This document shows positions 46,953-59,100 of a DNA stretch of 64,000 nucleotides, piece by piece. The stretch spans positions 2,852,001 to 2,916,000 of the forward strand of contig OY987250.1 of NCBI GenBank assembly GCA_963920765.1, in the 5' to 3' direction. The position numbers and the translations under genes are program-made. Positions within the stretch are counted from its first letter, which is position 1. Every line of letters starts with the position of its first letter. This DNA is from Ulota crispa. Lineage: Eukaryota > Streptophyta > Bryopsida > Orthotrichales > Orthotrichaceae. Under the pieces are notes generated by a model that worked only from the letters and a program-made list of their open reading frames with translations, was not told where the DNA came from and did not search any database.

Positions 46953-47261
46953 TTAAATGTGACATCTATGATTCTAGTTCCTACTCTATAATGAGTTTCT
47001 TTTGTATCTTGACCCATAGATGCCTGAGATTTTTTGACAAAGTTTTGCACCATTTAATACGTTTGTTTCACAGTAACTTTGCTTCTTTAATGCAATACAT
47101 CTTTTGTCAAGGAACAATCTAGATTTCTAGTTGTATCGTTTATTTCTAATAGGGTATTATACATATGCATAAGAAACTATTAGCATTTTATGTTTCTTTG
47201 TGTAATGAATGCTTATCATCACCCTTTTAGAACTTTTTCATTGGAGGAAAGATGGTTGTAA

Positions 47262-47320
47262 CCCCTCACTGCTTTAGGGGTTGGAATCAATGTGTTCTTA
47301 GATTCTTAAGCATTGAGGGG
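47262..47320. mobile_element. Very short TTAA-type element or relic
   Basis: A 59-bp segment runs from CCCCTCACTGC to GCATTGAGGGG, an inverted repeat with one extra base, followed by TTAA (47321-47324) and preceded by GTAA. It also contains an inner TTTAGGGGTT. It may be an internal-deletion product reduced to little more than two ends. Confidence 0.45.
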
Positions 47321-47324
47321 TTAA

Positions 47325-50300
47325 AGAAAATGTCTACTATATTATGTAGCTCTATGCATGAAGGGTTAAGACAATTGAGAGTGTAAATAAATATTTGTTC
47401 TTAACATGATGGTATTTGTTGTCACTAGAAGTGTTCATATTTGAATAAATCATATTACATGTGAATGATATTTTCAAGTAACTTAACCATTGATACATTA
47501 AATGATAAAAGGAATCTAAAAGGTTGATAAAATGTAAAATCAATCCTATTATATGCATTACAAAAAAATTGCATATGTTTTGGTTTTAACAATTTTTTTT
47601 TGCTAAACCTGTACATTTTTGTGATGATTGAAATGATTATAGGAGGCTCTTGTATCTTTGTTTAAGATATGAATGCTTGGTTCAAACTTTACTCAAAAAT
47701 GCCTCCTTCCAATCAATAATCTTGTAAGAAGCTTTAGACAACCTACATGAACAACATACCTAGAAAAAATGTTATTTGATAAGAAAGTAGCATAATTAAT
47801 TTGGAGGAATTACAATTTCTTTTCACAATTTAAAAGACAATTTTCTTTTTGTTAAATTGAACACTCTAGAGTCAAATGATATGAATCAATGATCTGCTAA
47901 ATGTGAGTTTTTAAGTAGCTCAAGTTACTAAGAATATTATTGAATTTGCTAAATAACCAAGTTCTTTGCCTAGCAAGGAAAAATTGATAAACTGCTTGCT
48001 AAATTTAATTGCATTTGTGGACAATTAGGGAATTCAAGTTTCGAGCATTTGTTATGCAAAAAGTTTTCTAAATGGACTAAATAGCCAAGCTTAACATTGT
48101 AGTATTTACATTTTTTGTAGCAAATAGGAAAAATTGATAATTTTTGCTAAATTAATCACATTTGCAAGCACAAATGGGATTCATAAATACAATTTTGTAT
48201 AACAATACTATGTTGATGAGTGTAAGCTATGTAGGGTTGTTTTGGATAAAAATTTGGCTTTAAAGACAAAGAAAAGACAAGGTTGTTGTTTAGCCATGCT
48301 AGGTGGAGAAGACTTGGATATTATTTATTAATAGTTTGTTTGCACTTCATTCACAATAGGTAGTGGTAAAGTGATAAAGAACAATTGTTAATTGGTGATA
48401 AAACTTTGAATTAGTTGTAGATGGATGCACACATCTTGAAAGGTGCGCATGCCTTCATAAAAATTATTTATTTAGTTTTGCATGCAAGATTCTTATTCAC
48501 TTATGGTAAGTGAATAAAAACCCCTTCAAAACAAAAACACGCAATCCCTTGTCCTTGAGCTTTTTTGTTTTCAATTCCTTGCTTGAATATTGTGTGATAA
48601 TATATCAAAAATTTCTCATCTTTGAACATCATTCTAATTCCGTTCACAAATCTTGCACCTAAATATTACTTTTCTCTCATATTTGAATCACATGAACGAT
48701 ACTATCATATATTTGTTATACATAGTCATAACAACAACGCAAGTTGTACTCAAGCAAACATAAACATAAATCATCCCACCAACAAAAAAAGAGACTTTGG
48801 CAAAGACCATCTCAAGAGAAAGAAACATCCAATCACAACAATGAATGCAATTCAAAGCCAAAGTCAAGCCAAAGTTCTTCCTTTTCAAAGCCAATGAGAA
48901 TATTTTATGCAAAAGTGTTGATGGGATTAGACTTGGTTTGAAAATGTTGGGTATAGCAAAATGTTTGACCCAAACATTGAGTGAAGTTTCACCTTTTTTG
49001 GCACCAAAATTTCCAAAAGGTGTTGTCATGTAAGCAACTTGGATGTGGGACTTGGAACATTGTGTGATGTGCCAAGTCCCAACTTTTGGCTTTACACCAA
49101 TCATATTCTTAGATTTCAATGGGAATAGGTATGTGGGACATAGTGTGAACTGCCCCTCAATAAGAGCATTTCCTACCACCCTCCAATTATCAAGCACCCT
49201 TCAATTGAAATTTATCCATTTAAGAGGAGATGCCCACTTGTATCCCAAACAGGACAACTTAGTAAATGTACTTCCAATCAATCATAATTCACTGGAACTT
49301 CTATAAAAAATAAGTGAGCTATCATTTACTATGACAACTTGCTATTTCCAAGAGAAAATATAGTTTTTAGATGGTTTAGTGACCCCTTCAAATATGGCTT
49401 ATTTAAAAGGGGAAAGTAAGAATAAAGGTTGACACACACTAGAATTGATTGCTTATCATCCAAAAATTAAAGGGAGGGGAGTTAAGGGACATTTGGAGGG
49501 TGATACAAGATACTATTACCAAGCAACATACAAAGAATGGCACGTAGGTTAGTTTCTAGATTTATTTGCTTGGTTATCACTAATAACAATTTTGAGGGTT
49601 AGTTTAGTCACTGGAAGTTGTGAATGCGTAACCGTTTTACTAACTAAGAGTCATGTGGCTTGTTCATATGAAGGTCCTCTCTCGTGTTCCTCTGATCCCA
49701 TCAAGCTCTAATTTGGTGCTTTCACCCAAAAACAATTATGTAGGTTCTTAACATTCTTAACCCCTGCCCATTAAGTCTTATTAAACAAATGAATTGAGAC
49801 AAGTGTAATCTTGCTTGTTTTTGTTTGTATTAGGCTAAAGAGTCTCACAAATGCAACCTATCTTGCTTTCAGTGTATTTGATTTCCTTTAGTTAAGTTAT
49901 GTTCAAGTTACACACAAAATCTCTATTAATTTGCTAATTTTTTGCTTTTGCATGCTATGTTTGTACTTGGGTGTCAATACAGACTTGCTTAACACTGCTG
50001 GTACGTGGAGGATGCTGGTGAATGCTTTCAAGCAATTGTGAGAACATCTGTGGCAGGTATGGTGTTAACGAGCATGGATTTTCAGTATATGTTTTAACAA
50101 CAACTCTATTTCTGAGCATAAAATAGTGAATCGTGAGCGGTATGGCAAGATTTTGTGAGCTCAAAATTAGTGAATCAATTAAAATTAACATGTTCTTCAA
50201 AAGATATAAGTTTAAAATGCACAATTATAGGACTCAATGCACACAATTATAGGTGAGATTTATATAAAAAAATCAAGCTCAAGGTTCATGGATCCATGCT

Positions 50301-51344
50301 TTGGGTATAATATTCTCCCTTCTCCATTGTACAATATCTTGCCAAAGCGAGCTATTGCCTAAAATTCCTCCCCTCTTTGCAATGCTCTCAAAAAATGCCA
50401 TTGTAATGAAGCAAATATGAACTGAAATGTTGGAGGACTCTTGTAGAACAATTTTTGAGGAACATTAACGGAAAAGAATTTAGTGTGAAAGGAATTTTGC
50501 AAGTGGTGTTGTATTTGACAACTAAAAAGACCAAAAAGACTTGAAAGTTTGACGTTCATTGTTATAGTTACTCATGACGCTCAACAAGCACCTAATGCTT
50601 GTTCTGTTCTTTTGTTGTAGCTTTTGGGTACTAACACAAACTCAATAATAAGCACAAATTAAAGCTAGCGCTTCAATAGTGGTGAGGCAGCTCCTTTGTG
50701 TGAGAAATCTTTTGGTGTCGTAGGGAAAAATGCCTCAAGTAAATTCTCTTTCCCCAACATTTAATTAAAAACCTCTAGTATCTCAACACTACTTTTGGAT
50801 CCCACCTAGTTGTCAAAGCTTGGTGCATTTCTAAGCAAAATTTGATTTTTCTCTCTACTCCATTCTTCTTTGCAAGAGAAAATCTTGTTTTTGCACAACT
50901 TCTTCAAAACTAGTCTCTTGTTATTTTCCTTATTGGATTTCTCATACAAGAGAACCCATGCTTACCCCTTTTTTGCTCCTCCAAATGAGCTTAAGAACAT
51001 ACTCAATTTTCCTCACGAGAAGATACAATCTTGCAAAGAAATTTTTAAACTTGCATGTTCTCCTGCAAAAACACCTCACAAAAATTCTGGACTTTCCCAT
51101 GAGGTTTGATACCCCATCCTAAAACTAGAACTAATATTTGGTTCTCAAAAGTTGTTTGTTTGAATGTCTGTCTATTTGTCCCAATCAAGACCTCAAACTT
51201 GCGTTTTCTCCTGCAAAAATGACTCACAAAAATTCTAGACTTTCTCCTAAAGTTCAATATCCCATCCTAAAACTTCAAATGATATTGAAATTTGATTCTC
51301 AAATTGGCATTTGTTGCTCAAAACAACAAAAACAGACATCTAGT
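47325..51344. other. AT-rich intergenic DNA with degenerate repeats
   Basis: Two related segments at 47925-48050 and 48060-48200 (CTAAATAACCAAGTT.../CTAAATAGCCAAGCT..., AGGAAAAATTGATAA) have a third relative at 52965-53085. TTAA at 49757-49760 followed by CCCCTGCCCATTAAG resembles a TTAA-element left end without a partner. A minus-strand ORF of 169 codons at 48688-49197 has no recognisable domain. No gene is called. Confidence 0.4.
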
Positions 51345-51735
51345 ATCGAAATGTTTGTTTGTTTGAGTGTCTGCTTGATTACAAAAATTTGTTTGTTTGA
51401 ATGTTTGTCTGTTTAGCTGATTATGAAAATCGGTTTGTTTGATGTATGAAAATTGGTTTGTTTAATGTATGAAAATTGGTTAGTTTGAATATATGAAATT
51501 TTGTTTGTTTGAATGTCTGTCTGATTATAAAAATTTGTATGTTTGAGTGTGTCTGGTTATGAAAATTGGTTTGTTTGAATGTATGAAAGTTTGTTGGTTT
51601 GAATGCATTTATGATCATGAATATTTGTTTGTTTGAATGCTTGTCTAATTATGAAATTTGTTTGTTTGAATTGCTTGTCTAATTATGAAAATTTGTTTGT
51701 TTGAATGTTTGTCTAAATATCTGTTTGTCTGTCAC
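51345..51735. repeat. Minisatellite of TTTGTTTGTTTGAATG units
   Basis: About twelve degenerate units of 28-40 bp combine TTTGTTTGTTTGAATG with TCTGTCTGATTATGAAAA. Some similar sequence occurs once at 51140-51180. ORFs across it (for example 51421-51618, minus) only reflect the repeat. Confidence 0.8.
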
Positions 51736-52190
51736 ATAGGGCTACATTGATTTTCAAAGCAACCAAGGCTTGTGAGACTCCAAAAACACTCCAAGGGCAA
51801 GGGAGGAGTTTGGAAATGACCAACTCGGGGTGGGTGACGTTGAGGCTAATGTGGCACCAGCTAGCAGGGACGCCATGGTTGTGTGAGGGCCTGGTCTTGG
51901 GAGGCACAGTGGCAACCATCTCCTCCACCTGCGCCCTTGCCTTCGCCTCGGCGCTGCTGAGGCTGCCCAAGCTCACCTCCATCTCTACATTGCTGCACAA
52001 AGTGACCAGCTATTCGAACGCGTGCCTCGAGTGCACTGCCTTGCGCTTGTTCAACACTGTCCACACCAGGCCCACCTTGTTGCTGCAGTTTTCTTCGGAT
52101 TCTCTCATCACAGAAACTGTCATGTCCTTCATGATCTCCTTCATTATTGTTACTTTTGCCTTGTTCTTGGTTTCCAAAATGCGATAAAAT
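51736..52190. other. GC-rich island with unassigned open frames
   Basis: Base composition rises sharply against the AT-rich surroundings. The plus strand holds a 146-codon frame (51747-52187). On the minus strand, frames at 52010-52207 (MRVLEKFYRILETKNKAKVT...) and 51713-52000 (...MEVSLGSLSSAEAKARAQVE...) look more protein-like, with helix-type charge patterns. None matches a family I know. It may be a gene fragment, a transduplicated exon or an old pseudogene; a functional gene is not supported. Confidence 0.35.
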
Positions 52191-52440
52191 TTCTCCAACA
52201 CCCTCAACTTTCCTGCACCTTTTCTCCACTTTCTCCAATTTCCCTACATTGTTTCTCCATTTTCTTTGCATTTTCTGCATTGTTTTTGTATTTTCTCTGC
52301 ATTGCTTCTCCACATGCAATTTTCTGCATTGTTTTTGCATTTTTTGCATTTATTGTACTGTCCTTTGATATGTGTATTTCTCTGCATTTACTCCATTCAC
52401 TGTGTTCTTTTTGTATTTATTGCATGTTTTGAATGTGCAT
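52190..52440. repeat. Pyrimidine-rich degenerate repeat
   Basis: TTTTCTGCATTG and TTTCTCCAC(A)TT motifs recur irregularly about every 15-25 bp over 250 bp. The plus frames read as Phe/Cys/His-rich and the minus frame as QKMQKQCRK-like repeats; neither is credible as a gene. Confidence 0.6.
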
Positions 52441-52457
52441 GCTTTGTATTAATAATG

Positions 52458-52630
52458 ATGCTTGGATAAGGTTAACCTTTGTAAGAGAAACATTTGGATA
52501 GTGTCAAGGTCCTACTTTTTGTTTGTTTTGTTGTGGATCAAGTTCAATGTAGTGATTGTTTATAGTCAATGCTTGGATATGGTCATTGTTTTTTTTGTTA
52601 TTCAAGACATTGACTGTATCCAAGCACCAA
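52458..52630. repeat. Dispersed foldback repeat P, uninterrupted copy
   Basis: GCTTGGATAAGG at the left and TGACTGTATCCAAGC at the right are inverted relatives, with a further internal copy, GCTTGGATATGGTCATTG, at about 52571-52588. Compare the split copy at 33447-34546. Confidence 0.55.
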
Positions 52631-54580
52631 TGTATCATAAACACTATTTCAAGTTGTAAACACTATTTCAAGTTAGTTTTGTTTATGTTGGGCAGAAATT
52701 TTGTAACATGGGCACTTTGTGGAGTTTGAGTGTCACAAGTTTGGTGGTATGAAATGGTGGTGCTATGTTTTGTTGCAGTGACAAGGTTGGTTGGAATTTG
52801 TAGGTTTTATTAGTATATGAGCTTGACTTTGAGGGATTGGAATTGGTCTTGAGTTGTTTGGTTGAAAACTAGGAATAGTTTTTTGAGTTGATTGTTCCTA
52901 AACTTGAGAAGTTAGTCTCATATTTGAATATTCACAATGAGTTGAAGTGATTTAAAAAAACATTGCTAAATGTTCTAAAACCTCAAATGTAACATTAGTA
53001 TACTTACATTTTGTGGCAATAAATCAAATATTAATACAAGTTTTGCTAACTTTAGCAACATTTGTGAATGCTAGTCCTTGGAGTTCAAGGTTTTGGTTGG
53101 CCACCTTGTAAGGGCATATTGAGCACTTGAAGGTCTTAAATTTTAGACTCTATCCACTTGAAGATCTAGCCAACAATCTTTGAGCCTTATACATCAACAA
53201 TAAACCCATTCAAAGCACAAAATAAATTCCCAACATAAATCACTAAGATATGGATTTTCACCAAACCTTTTTATATTTAGGAAATCAACTTGAGTGTAAA
53301 AAATTACAAGGTTACTGACCGACCTAAAAAAATTTATGTAAGATAATCAATTAAAAAAACAAAAAACTACGTGAACTCAATTAAAAGTGGAAGTTTACTT
53401 GAGTTTCATAAAAAAACTTCTCAAAATGTAGTACAATCTAAGAGCATCATCAACTCAAGATGGTGAATGAGACTATAATATTATTTTTCTTGGTTGTGGA
53501 GCAATTATATGGGAGTTGGAGGCACTTTTTACAATTCTAGTGGAACCATGGCAATGCAAAACCAAGACAAGGCCCCATCAAATTGACCTTCTTGCACAGC
53601 AATTTTTCTTATTTTCTAATGCCCTTAGACTTCTTGCGTAATGTATGCTCTAACTCCATGATGTCCGCAATAGCCCATAACTTCTTTGCAACCGCTCATT
53701 GCTAACCTCTAGCAATACCTAGAAATGCAATAGGAGTGGGTGAAATTAGCCTATTAAGGTAGGAATACCATAAACTATTACCCCCCCCTCTAATGGCAAA
53801 GTAGACTATTTTGCAATCAACAGTAGCTAGTTCTGAAAAAGATTTGAAAGATTTTGAAAAGATATAATTTTCTCGGATTTGATTGGTTCACACTTGTTTT
53901 GGAACAAAGTTCTAAAGATAACCGTTTTAGGTGAACCTATGAATCAAGAATGGATCCAAATGAAGAATCTACATTTATATTGTATAAAAAATTCATTCAT
54001 GAGGAATTATCATTATTTTTATATTCTTCCTTATCCTTGTTTTTTGCACATATTGAGCTCAATTTCTCAAGAAATTCCCCATATCTTATAGGAAAAAATA
54101 CTTATTTTAACAGTTTATGGTGTTCCTACTTTAGAACATCATCAATGTGTGCACTGGGAATGGGTTGGTCTTGCATTTCTCTGGGTGGGGGCCACTTTAA
54201 CGGGAACTATAGGTACTTTTAGGGCTCCAACGTTGCCACTTGAACAAAAACGTTCTACCTGCCCCATTAGAACCACCTCCTAGAGCAACATATTGTCTCA
54301 TTTTCTTGTGCCCCTGCTCGTTTTCCCAATGCGCACTGCATTTGTTGATGGAGTGACATGTTGCTTGTGATAACTTGCAATAACCTGCAATTTCCCAGCG
54401 ACAACTTTCAAGTACTTACATTCTTCTACTATTGTGCTTGAATCTACAACGGGAATTGCGCCAACATTGAGAAGATCCGACAGGTGAAAGAAACTGCATA
54501 CTTAAGGGACGAGGAGCAACGCAAGAGCTACTTCTGAGTCCCATTTGTAGTGTACACATTGATGATGCTCTTACCTTACA
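52631..54580. other. AT-rich intergenic DNA
   Basis: No gene is recognised. A degenerate relative of the 47925-48200 repeats lies at 52965-53085. Short ORFs at 53879-54222 show no known domain. Confidence 0.4.
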
Positions 54581-54903
54581 AAGGCTCGGTTCAGACTAGC
54601 GACCGGCCGAGACACAAAAATCGGCACTCCATCCGGTGTTTTGCTCGATAGAAACTTTTTTATGCACTCGCGTGTCATCCAAGAGTGTGCTTCTGTTGAA
54701 CAAGTTTGGTACCACCCTTGAAGCAAGCCTCAAATCTTTACTATCTTGACCGCTGAAGTGCCTATATGGGGTGGTCCCCAAGGTGATGAAAATGGATGTA
54801 AAAGTACCGGATAAACTCGCAGTCTGAACCCGACAGCGGAGAAAAACCTCAACCAATCACGTTTCAGAAATTTTCAGCCGGTCGCTAGTCTGAACCGGGC
54901 CTT
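54581..54903. mobile_element. MITE with 27-bp inverted ends, 323 bp
   Basis: The ends begin AAGGCTCGGTTCAGACTAGC and end with the inverse, GCTAGTCTGAACCGGGCCTT; over 27 bp there is one mismatch. No convincing target duplication is seen. The interior is GC-richer than the flanks and holds an incidental 86-codon frame. It is the only copy in this window, so the family is unassigned. Confidence 0.8.
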
Positions 54904-55470
54904 GAGACTTCAAAAAAAAATTGAAACTTCAAAAAAATTGTGACTCCAAAAAAATTGGACGGACAAGGGTCAGTTCGCAGTTCCATTCACCGTCTCCTGC
55001 TTGGAGATGCCCTTTCACAACAGCCCGCAGTAATCTGCTCTCGTCCCTGCCCGTCCTGTCTCAGTCTCATCCCGTCTCGGAATCTCAAACATGTAATCCC
55101 GGCGTACCGTCGCAATCAAGATTGCCAATCTACCGAATTCCTCACTCAATTCCTGGTCCACATTCTCCACAACAGCGAAAGAATTTCCAAAACACACAAT
55201 CAGCAATGCACAGTTCCTACTACACCCCACCACAAGCATCTTAGTTCCTCCCTACCACTTCTCCACACATCTAATGTCCCATTCTTGCACCAGGCATCGC
55301 TGCAGCAAGCTCAACCTCAACCTCAAAGGTGAGACACACACACACACATAGCGCAGAATCTTAGTCGATTAATCCCACCCGACTATTCTCACATCAGATT
55401 TTTATTATCGTAGCCGCAGACACGGAATTAGCTGCTGGTTGTGGATTCTGGAACTTTGAGTGCGTACCTT
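54904..55470. other. Possible distal leader of FKGP
   Basis: GC-richer sequence with a 130-codon frame (54940-55332) that is Pro/Gln/Ser-rich at its end. A good splice donor (CTCAAAG|GTGAGA) lies at 55328/55329, followed by a CA microsatellite (55332-55346). A non-coding first exon of FKGP ending here is possible, with the leader intron closing upstream of 56191. This is inference. Confidence 0.35.
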
Positions 55471-55473
55471 TCC

Positions 55474-55575
55474 AGGCTACATTCTGTTCAAGAGTTGTGT
55501 CCTTTTCAGGCTACATTCTGTTCAAGAATTGTGTCCTTTTCAGGCTACATTCTGTTCAAGATTTCTGTAGTGGTT
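55474..55575. repeat. 34-bp tandem repeat, three units
   Basis: Units starting AGGCTACATTCTGTTCAAGA occur at 55474, 55508 and 55542 with very few differences. They lie in the presumed leader or promoter region of FKGP. Confidence 0.85.
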
Positions 55576-55820
55576 GCAATCAGCCTCGATCTCGTACAAC
55601 TTGGTTGTCGGTGAAATCAAGTTCCAATGCTCGTAAGTTTGCTCATCAAGTTTTGAACGCCTACCTCGGATCGTTTCCCAACTTGTTTGGTGTGCGGATG
55701 AAAATTACGTTCAAGTGGTTTGATCACGTACAACGGCGGTGATGCAATCGGTGAACGACGAGAAATCGTTGCTCCGAGGGAATGTACCCAGTTCACGTGG
55801 AATTGGAGTTTCTGGGATTT

Positions 55821-56175
55821 GAGTATATGTTGTAGTTCCAAGGTGTATTTTAAGTAAGATTTGTGTGCTCGTGTTTGTGCAGAGTGTTTGTGCAGAGTGT
55901 TTGTAGGTGGAAGCCAGTTGTAATCCTCGCGAGTTTCGAATGCGTACCTCGGAGTGCTTGGTTACAGTTTCGAGATTTAGGGTTTTTAAGGTTTAGGGTT
56001 TAGGGTGAGTATTTGTTGTAGTTCCAAGGTGTATGTCGTGTAAGATTTGTGTGCTCGTGTTTGTGCAGAGTATTTGTAGGTGGAAGCTAGTTGTAATCTT
56101 CGTGAGTTTCGAATGCGTACCTCGGATTGTTTGTTTACGGTTTCGAGATTTAGGGCTTAGGGTTTAGAGTTTAAG
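55821..56175. repeat. 186-bp tandem duplication with teloboxes upstream of FKGP
   Basis: Copies start at 55821 and 56007 (GAGTATNTGTTGTAGTTCCA) and each ends in a TTTAGGGTTTAGGGT-type cluster, the reverse of the plant telobox AAACCCTAA. TTTGTGCAG(A) within each copy could act as a 3' splice site of a leader intron. The second telobox cluster is about 30 bp before the FKGP start codon. Confidence 0.8.
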
Positions 56176-56190
56176 GCTGTGGTTGATCGG

Positions 56191-59100
56191 ATGGGCGCGA
56201 AGAAGGAGCCGCTGGATTACTTGTCGGAAGCGTGGCGGGTGCTACGCTTGTCAGTGCGGTGTCCGAAGCGAGTGGTCACATGGGACGCGGTGGTGTTGAC
56301 GGCCGCGAGCCCGGCGCAAGCGGAGCTCTATCAACGCCATTTGGAGCAAGCGCAGGTGAACGGGACCATCGCCAGAGAAACAATCGTCCTGGCAGTGCCT
56401 GACCCTCTCGGCAGGCGCATTGGCTCTGGAGGCGCTACAATCCACGCATTACGAGCCTTATCACACCATTTGCAAGTAAAATCGAAATCCTTGCCATGTC
56501 CCTCACCACATCTCTTAGAATATGTATTTGCAAGCTGATGTATAAGGTAGGTAGCTCGAAAAGCGGCACTTTAAGGGCTGATCTGCATTTTTATGGGCTT
56601 TTAAGACAAGAAGATTTTTTGTTTAATTTTCAGACAAAGAGAAATGGATGTCATATGTAAGACAATTTTTTTCATATTTTTTAAAGCATTATTGACTTGT
56701 TGATGAAATTTCAAAGTTTTCTGTAGTAGGTACCTATTTGTGATTTTAGGTCTCCCATAAACCGTTCCCCTGCAACTTATAAAGAGATGAGGTGAAATCA
56801 AGGAGTGTAATTGGCTCTTGCAGTAAAATACACGTTTTCTTTTATGACTAAGGAGGGTCCATTCAAGACCACCTTATATCCATTTCCATATCCATTCTTG
56901 AGGGGCTTATGGGACGCCTTATATGAAAGGAGACGTAATTCGAGCTACCTACCTTACTGATCGAAATCCTCCTCTCACCACATGTCTTTAGAATATATGT
57001 TTGCAAGCTGATGTTTACTGATTTGGCTGTTTTGATTGATCAGAACCGTGTGGAGACATCTTCATGTCGCCAAGGTTTGGCAGCGATGGCGCCGCAACTC
57101 GGTTGCGAGCGAGTGTTGCTGCTGCACACAGGCGGCGACTCGAAGCGAGTGCCATGGGCGAATCCCATAGGCAAAGCGTTTATACCGCTACCGTTTTTGG
57201 CTGGAGATGATCCGGACGGGCACATCTTCACGCTATTCGATCACATTCTTGCCATTTCTGCTTCTGTACTCCAATCCTTTTCCAGCCAAGGTAACGTAGA
57301 GGATACTCTTTTGCAGCATGTGAAAGTGTTTTTTCACAGAGAGATTAGCTTAGAGGCCACTGGAGAGTTTAAGGGATTTAAATATTCATTGAAAGGAATT
57401 TTTCATGGATACCCCTGAAGTTTGCAATATTTACACAGATACCCCTGCTTTTTCAGAAATTACACAAATACCCTTGGACCAGAATTTTCAGGCGTTTGTT
57501 TAGGGTGTGTATGCCACTTCCCTTTCTTCCTTTGCGTGCACATTGCTTCTTTTTTGTTTCATTACATTCCTTTCTTCAGCGTTGGTCATGAAGGAAGTCC
57601 GAGTACAACAAATAAATGCCTAAAATTATGGTTCAAGGGTATTTGTGCAATTTCTGAAAAAGCAGGAGTATCTATGTAAATCTTGCAAATTCAGGGGTAT
57701 CTATGTAAATATTTCAAACTTCAGGGGTATCCATGAAATTTTCTCTTCATTCAGAGGTTAGTAAAATAGCACATGCTTGGTATGATTATACTCTCGGTTT
57801 TTCAAGTAGTCTCACATGACAGACGTGTTTTGTGTATGCAGGTGGCTTGCTGATCATGACGGGCGACGTCCTCCCATGTTTTGATGGTTCTTCCATAGCG
57901 CTCCCTGAACATGGTGCTGTTGTCATCACTGTTCCTGCTTCACTGACGAGAGCCTCAAAACATGGTGTGATCTTGGGCTCTCAGGTTGGCACTGCTCGCA
58001 ATGAAATCAAGTTCTTTGCTCAGGGAGTATACTACAAGGGTACACTGTCAATTCAGTCATTTTTTTGTCAATTAGGACATTTTTTTGTCAATTCAAACAC
58101 TTTTCTGTCAATTTGGACACATTTAGTCAATTAGGACGTGCCAATTTAGACACTGTTTCCTTGTAGTAGGACTTTTATTTTCTGACATTTTTCCATTTTC
58201 CCACTCACAGAAACATGAAAAAGCAGTTTGCGACCTGCCTCTTGTGATGGACCTGCTTCAGAAGCCCAGTGCAAGGGAGATGGTCGAGAAAGGAGCAGTT
58301 TTGGCAAACGGAACAGCTTTGTTGGATACCGGTATCTTTGTTGTACGAGGAGCTGCATTTAGCGACCTGATTGACTTTGCAGTCCAAGATCCAAACCCGG
58401 TGACAGACGTTCTTGCAACAGGGGACGAAGTGGGTGGGCTCCCTCTCTCTGTTACTCTCACTTGAATCAGGCACCATGGCCAGCTTGTGATGGTCTGAAT
58501 TTTATCTTCATAATCTTCTGTTGTGTGACGCATTGCAGGTGAGTTTGTATGAAGAGATTGCTGGAGCGTGGGTGTCAGCCCGACACGGATGGCTTGCATC
58601 TCGCCCGCTTGGGAAGAAGCTCATCGATGCACTGGGATCTAGCAAACTGTACCATCACTGTGCTGGTATGATACCAGCTCCCACTCTTGCATTCTTACAA
58701 AGCAATATGCCTTCTGTTAGGTGCTTCTGCTTCTGCTTGTGTCATTCCTGCTTTTATGGTATTTATTTGATGGGAAATTTTCATGGATACCGGTACCCCT
58801 GAAGTTTGTAGTATTTTCATAGATACCCCTGCTTTTTCAGAAATATCACAAACACCCTTGGCCCAAAATTTAGGCTTTTGTTTTGTTATGCATGTCACTT
58901 CCCTTCTTCCTTTGTGCGCACTTATAACAAGAAAGAAGTAGTGTGTGCACAAAGAGAGAAAGGAAGTGACATGCATAACAAAAACAAACGCCTAAATTTT
59001 TGGGTTCAAGGGTATTTGTGATATTCCTGACAAAGCAAGGCCATCTATGAAAATATTGCAAACTTCGAGGGTATCCATGAAATTTTCCCGTATTTGATTA

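Noticed and set aside
48688-49197. 169-codon minus-strand ORF as a gene
   Set aside because: Hydrophobic and low-GC without any known motif or splice-linked exons; likely chance in AT-rich DNA.
57985-58134. Extension of FKGP exon 3 to 58134
   Set aside because: The open frame runs into MITE J and breaks the family alignment. Ending at 57984 and resuming at 58211 restores it in frame.
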